DNA of 64,000 nt from the NCBI GenBank assembly GCA_017311315.1, contig CM029609.1, positions 37,880,744 to 37,944,743 on the forward strand, read 5' to 3'. Of this stretch, positions 58,928-64,000 are shown one piece after another (position 1 is the stretch's first letter; each line of letters starts with the position of its first letter). The notes under the pieces are model-generated. The model made no database searches and was not told where the DNA came from. It was given only the letters and a program-made list of their open reading frames with translations. Origin of the DNA: Dendrocalamus latiflorus. Taxonomy: Eukaryota; Streptophyta; Magnoliopsida; Poales; Poaceae. Position numbers and translations under genes: made by a program.

Positions 58928-61086
58928 ATGAGGATCAGGAGGCGGCTGCGGAGCTGCGTGCCGACGAGGAGGGCCCTGCTGGCTGCCTGCGTGGCGGCGG
59001 CCGTGATCGCCGTCGTCGCTCTATCAGCCGCCGGGAGTTTGCCGGACCTGCAGCTGCAGCTTTCTTTGTTCTTCCTAGGTATGTATGATGCTTTGTCTTT
59101 GTTTAGTTATCTCCTCCTCCTCCTCCTCCTCCTAATTCTCAGCAAGTGCATGCACTTTTCAATGTCCGAGTGCCTGCATACCGAAGTCGTTGTTGTTTTT
59201 CTTTCTTTAAAAATATGTGCGGTTAACATTTTAAAACTTCAACCATGCATATACATAAAAGTATTTAAATTTGGGGTATTGATAAACATCATCCGGATGT
59301 TTTCTTTTTAACTATCATCCAGATTTGTGACCGTTGGATTAGAGATCCAAGGGCCACAAATTCTCCCCACCCCCTCCAAAAAAAATTCTCCGCCTCCAAA
59401 AAAAGAGACCGTTGGATCTCTAATCCAACGGTCCGAAATTTAGATGATTGTTGGAAAGAAAACATCCGGATGATACCTATACACACCCCTTAAATTTGTG
59501 TACACGAGATGATATTAGTAGATTTGTCGCCAGTATTTTGATAATCATTTGTTGAAATGAAATATTAATAATGCCCAGGAGATGCACCTCCGTCAAACCT
59601 CACCTCCGACCAGCTCCTTGACGGCTTGCTCGCCGCCTCATTCGGCGCGAGATCGTGCCGCAGCCGCTACGAGTTCGCTGACTACCACAAGAAGCCGAGG
59701 CACAAGCCTTCTCCTTACCTCCTTCACAAGCTCCGGAAGCAAGAGGCGCTCCAAAAGCGATGCGGCCCCGGCACGGCGCCGTACCAGAAGGCGCTCCGGC
59801 AGCTCAAGTCCGGCGAGGGCACCGCCGCCACGGACTGCCGCTACCTCGTCTCCATCTGCTATCGCGGCCTCGGCAACCGCATGCTTGCCATCACCTCGGC
59901 TTTCCTCTACGCCCTGCTCACCGACCGCGTCCTCCTCGTCGACCGGTACAACTACGTCAACACCCTATTCTGCGAGCCCTTCCCGGGGACGACGTGGTTG
60001 CTGCCCAACGGCTGGTTTTTCCCGCTCAACAAGCACCTCAGGGGCTACGACATCAACTCCACGGAGAGCCTCGGCAACATGCTGAAGAGCCGCGCCCTCA
60101 CCGTCGGCGCCGACGGGAACACGTCGTGGTCAGACAGTGACCATCGGCCACCGTACGTGTACGTCCACCTCGACGGTGACTACGGTTTCCACGACAAGCT
60201 CTTCTACTGCGACAAGCACCAGAGGCTCCTCCGCGGCGCACCGTGGCTGGTGATGAAGACAGACATCTACCTCGTCCCGGGCATGTTCCTCATCCCATCG
60301 TTCCAGGACGAGCTCGGCGAGATGTTCTCGGAGAAGGACGCGGCGTTCTACCACCTCGGCCGGTATCTCTTCCACCCGTCCAACGCCGTCTGGAAGGCCA
60401 TCACCAGTTACTACCATTCCAACCTCGCCAGCGCCGGCCGACGCGTCGGCATACAGATCAGGGTGTTCCAAGAGGACCAGCCGCCGCAACGCGTCCTGGA
60501 CCAGGTCCTCTCGTGCGTTCGCAGCGAGAAGCTCCTTCCAGAGGTCACAAGCAAGAACAGCAGCAGCAGTAACACGTCTCAGGCTGTAATTGTAACATCT
60601 CTGAACTCGTGGTACTACGAGAAGATCAGAGACGAGTTCGACGGCAATGTCGCCGGAGTGTACCAGCCGAGCCACGAGGGGCAGCAGAAATGGGGTGACA
60701 CATCGCACGACATGAGGGCGCTGAAAGAGATATATCTGCTCAGCATAAGCGACGTCCTGGTCACCAGCGGTTTCTCGACGTTCGGATACGTCGCGCAGGG
60801 GCTCGGCGGGCTGCGGCCGTGGATCATGCACAGGCCGTCGCCGCCGCGGCGGCAGAAAGGCCTGCCGCGGCTGAAGGCCAGGCCTTTCAGCCACGGCGAC
60901 GGCCAGGCCGTGCCGGAGCCGCCGTGCCAACGGGCGGCGTCCGTCGAGCCGTGTATGCACGCTCCGTCGTACTACGACTGCGCGGCGAGAAGGGACGTGG
61001 ATGTGGGAAAGGTGGTGCCGTACGTGCGGTGCTGCGAGGACGTGAGCGGGGGGATCAAGCTTGTCAGTGGAAGCAGCCAGTGGTAG
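58928..61086 (+). CDS. Galactoside/xyloglucan-type alpha-1,2-fucosyltransferase (GT37), copy 2
   Basis: Two exons, 58,928-59,078 and 59,579-61,086 (GT-AG), encode about 552 residues with the same plan as copy 1: basic tail MRIRRRLRSCVPTRR, one anchor, and GT37 motifs YRGLGNRMLAITSAFLYALL, GIQIRVFQEDQPPQ and STFGYVAQGLGGLRPW. Differences from copy 1 include extra residues near the C-terminus (HRPSPPRRQKGLPRLKARPF against HRPSPWLKARPD) and scattered substitutions. An upstream in-frame Met (58,828, MGVERSTTTT) exists here but is ATA in copy 1, so the conserved start at 58,928 is preferred. The frame is intact. It converges on CCMH copy 2. Confidence 0.92.
59274..59489. mobile_element. Mutator-type MITE in the fucosyltransferase 2 intron, opposite orientation
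   Basis: A 216-bp insertion flanked by the 9-bp repeat TTAAATTTG (59,265-59,273 and 59,490-59,498). Its sequence matches the reverse complement of the MITE at 32,931-33,151. The copy 1 intron has one TTAAATTTG at the matching place (about 33,211-33,219), so this is an independent insertion some 60 bp from the other. Confidence 0.85.
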
Positions 61087-61763
61087 CTTAATTACACTTG
61101 TAGGGCAATTTTTTGTCTGATAGAAATGCTTCAGATAATGTAACCCATGCATAATTTCAGCACAGGGAGCAGAGAAATAATGTACACTGTACACTGTAGA
61201 GAAACTAGAGAAAGTGATAGTCCCAATGTTTTACTCCCTTTCCGCATAAATTTTGACCAAAGCTTTTATCTACAATTTGTATTTTAGATATACGACAAAA
61301 TAGGTACAAGTAAATTTATCATGAAAAATACTTACATAGCATTATACTAACTTTTTTAAAAAAACATGATGATAAAATTTAGTGGTCAGAGTTCTGTGCT
61401 AGACTGCTACATGAGGGAGGATCTGCAGTGCGAGCACCTACTTGTCAGCTCATCAGCACACTTGAGCTTCTGCTACAGAAGAAGGCATGCATCCTTGAGA
61501 AGCAATTACAGTTCAACAGCCGGCTGTTTTCATACCTTTAATCTGTCACAAACTGCCTGTAGTATGGCAGCATGTACTCCTACGTTCATACAGTACAAAG
61601 ACATCGCAAACATTTGGTGAAACAAAAAATTCATGGTCCAAAGTTCGAAAGTGTGAGATATACATCGAAACTGTGCCCTAAAATCAGCCATCCACTCATC
61701 CTGATAATTTGTATGCTGCTACCACTGGAAAAGTACTCTTATGTTGCGCAAAGCACATGAACT
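61087..61763. other. Shared 3' region between convergent FUT 2 and CCMH 2
   Basis: Collinear with 34,769-35,484, with a short deletion in the decayed MITE near 61,235. No additional gene. Confidence 0.5.
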
Positions 61764-64000
61764 TCACTTGCCTGGCCACCACCAACTCCTTGTTGGCGGC
61801 GGCGGCGTAAGTATGTCCAGCATGGTCTCCTTCTCTCTTGGAGTCAGGGGAACCCCTCGGACAAGGTTCAGAGCCATAATATGAACATTAGTCCTTTGCC
61901 TGTGCTTTTGGTACGCCCAGATGCCAGCTGCCACACCACCCACAATGACCTGCACATAATTTACTAGATCAGGTCATGAAATGCCTTCTCTAAAAATTAG
62001 GGGTGGAAACGGATCGGATACGATCGAATAGCCTCAAATACGAATACGAATCCATATTTTTAAAACGAATACAAATTCGAATATTCTCAAATACAAATAC
62101 GAATATTCTCGAATACGAATACGGATTTTCTCGGATACGAATATCGGATAAAACGGATTCCTAGCGGTTTTGCCGATTTTTCAGCGGTTTTAAACCGCCT
62201 AAATTCAAATTTTTAATCACAAAATTCGTACGGATTTTTCATAGGTTCTAGAAACGAATCGAATACGAATCGAATAGTCTCGAATACAAATACGGATACG
62301 AATATTCTTGAATACGAATGCGAATGTGAATATTCTCAAATATGGATACGAATATTCTCGAATACGAATACGAACATTTTCGAATACGGATTTTGCTTAC
62401 CGCATTCGTGTTTTCTCGGATACGAATATCGAATAAAACGAATTATCTGTTACCGTTTTTCACCCCTACTAAAAATTCAAATTGGCAACAAAAACGTTTT
62501 ATTTGAGTTGGAAAGCCGGTAGCAAAAATATAATGATTCAAATCGAGATAAGCACATAAGGGAAATAATTACTGGAATTTTTTCAAGTGTTCATGTTATC
62601 ATGTTCTATTACAGCATAGAAAAGAGAATTTAATCAGCAAGAACAAAGTTTGTTTGGATCTTATTTCAGTACTACTATCAACGTAGAGAGATTAAGTTAA
62701 GCTAAAACAAGAAATGAGCTGGAATGCTCGATGATTGATTAGTTTATTTGGAAATTAAAAGATTGTGCTTCACGGCTTCATATTGACAACTATGCTAAAT
62801 ATAATATGAGCTTCAGCAATTTTGTTAATACTCCTTCAGACAACACATCTTACTGCAAAAGTTTGCGATGACGCAATATGATCAGCTTCATCATGATTCA
62901 TGAGACATGAGTAGAACAAATTATAGTTATTAAAACAGGACTGGACCACCGGTTGAACCCGAAAAAGCCGGAACCGGTGGCCTATGCAGTTTGGTTTGCT
63001 TCAAGGACCATCCCTGCAGTTGGACCTGGAAAAATCGGATGACCTGGGTGGGTTTTTTTGAGGAACCGGCGAACCGGGTGGTTTGATTGAACCAAACGGT
63101 TCTTGTGCAAGGACAAATACATGGGAAGGAAAGAAAGAAGGAATGTGTGGCTGGCCTGGCCCAATACGTCCACGTGAAGAATGGGAGCTAGGGCTCACCT
63201 ATAACACTAAGGCACTAACCAGCCACCACCATCTGACTCATCTACACCATAACCTCGATGGTTTCAACTTCCAAGTTCTATCTCAGTCTCCATTCTCCAT
63301 CTCTCCCATCCTTCGCCTCTTCTCTCTTAGTAGACTGCAGTCTGCAGCAACCATCTAATAGGCCCAAAAACTTAAGCGCCATGCCCTTCAACCCGACAAT
63401 GCATCCTGCACGGAGACAGGGACGTCCATCACCGCCACCTCAAGCTCCACGCCGACCTCCTCATATAGTTCCTCTGTGATTTGCCTTTTTTTTCAACAGT
63501 CTGTGATTTGCCTTGAATCAATTGCATTGTTGGATTCGATTTATGATTTGCCTATGTGCTGTTTTGATATAAGATTTGCCTTCTCTCATTCAACTTCTGC
63601 AATTGTCTAAATTTGTGTACTAAAAATTAGTTTAAAATGATTGAAGTATTTTTAAAAATATTTTTCAGGGATAAAAATAATGTACATACAATTAAATACT
63701 AGTTTATGTGAACCGGTGGTTCAACCATTGGACCGGTAGTCCGACCAGTGAACTGGTGACCCGGCCGCTAGCCCGGTTTGAGCACCGGTCTGGTTTAAAT
63801 AACTAAGGAACAAACACATAATATGCCCAAAAAAATGCATTTAATGTTACTTTTCTAGTAAGTCACTTTTCTTTAAAGAAAACAAGTTCCAGGAGATGAG
63901 ATGAAACTTTAATTCACAAGGTGTAACATTGCAATCAAGTAGCCTGAGAAATGAAAGCATGAGCAGAATGTTCAAATCATTAAGGCTTACCGGAGATAAC
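61764..64000 (-). CDS. CCMH: CcmH, copy 2 (partial, continues past the window)
   Basis: The last exon, 61,949-61,764, encodes VIVGGVAAGIWAYQKHRQRT and NVHIMALNLVRGVPLTPREK and ends WWWPGK-stop, differing from copy 1 at two visible residues (Leu for Val, Ser for Arg). Intron 2 runs 63,990-61,950, and the 3' end of exon 2 (WLSP with its GTAAGC donor) starts at 63,991 and leaves the window. The RCxxC exon lies outside, so integrity cannot be judged; what is visible is undamaged. Intron 2 carries a hAT MITE not found in copy 1 and lacks copy 1's 972-bp insertion. Confidence 0.88.
61998..62468. mobile_element. hAT MITE in CCMH 2 intron 2
   Basis: A 471-bp insertion with terminal inverted repeats TAGGGGTGGAAACGG and, reversed, TAGGGGTGAAAAACGG, flanked by the perfect 8-bp duplication CTAAAAAT (61,990-61,997 and 62,469-62,476). 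CCMH 1 has a single CTAAAAAT at the same place (about 35,712-35,719). The interior is a run of degenerate AATACGAATA / GAATATTCTCGAATACGAA words with no coding capacity. Confidence 0.9.
62922..63808. mobile_element. Inverted-repeat element in CCMH 2 intron 2 (uninterrupted copy)
   Basis: The counterpart of 36,163-38,023 without the nested 972-bp insertion. The ends TAGTTATTAAAAC and, reversed, TAGTTATTTAAAC frame ACCGG-rich subterminal sequence. It shows the original length of the element, close to 890 bp. Confidence 0.55.

Overview
This is a eukaryotic nuclear window from a grass (Poaceae, most likely panicoid; species not determinable here). Evidence: plant genes with GT-AG introns, a GT37 fucosyltransferase, mitochondrial CCMH, and dense grass-type transposons. 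Only about 10 kb belongs to apparently functional host genes; the rest is mobile DNA, much of it nested.

1-16.2 kb: an old minus-strand retroelement gene of the 'putative gypsy type transposon' family is interrupted by a large non-autonomous LTR element (LARD-like: 3,080-bp LTRs, 4.5 kb internal region without gag/pol). The locus was then tandemly duplicated: one LTR ends abruptly at about 10,430 and joins a second copy of the host element, and the second copy carries a solo LTR with perfect 5-bp target duplications. The LTRs contain CGACC / GTGGTCGT motifs at spacings of about 10, 20 and 41 bp, i.e. in phase with the DNA helix. This is the least explained signal in the window.

16.2-30.6 kb: a tandem duplication, a small MITE, an 8.5-kb CACTA element (18,318-26,831; TIRs and TTA duplications intact, both genes on minus, both probably defective), a second 'gypsy type' relic on plus, and a LINE reverse-transcriptase fragment on minus.

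30.6-64 kb: a convergent gene pair, alpha-1,2-fucosyltransferase (plus) and CCMH (minus), occurs at 32.6-39.4 kb and again at 58.9-64 kb (second CCMH cut by the window end). A decayed CCMH exon at 30.7 kb suggests a third unit. Comparing the two units exposes insertions with known empty sites: two independent Mutator-type MITEs in the fucosyltransferase introns, a hAT MITE and a 972-bp insertion in the CCMH introns.

Between the units lie a PIF/Harbinger element (42,477-45,865) with a truncated transposase beside a Myb-like gene, LTR-retroelement remnants, a minisatellite-bearing MITE, and two head-to-tail Helitrons (52,999-58,333). The larger Helitron holds fragments of three host genes: V-ATPase subunit A, S-allantoin synthase (OHCU decarboxylase domain) and an APR-like thioredoxin-fold protein.

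All family assignments come from reading motifs and translations; no database search was run. I found no novel multi-gene system. The unusual material is structural.
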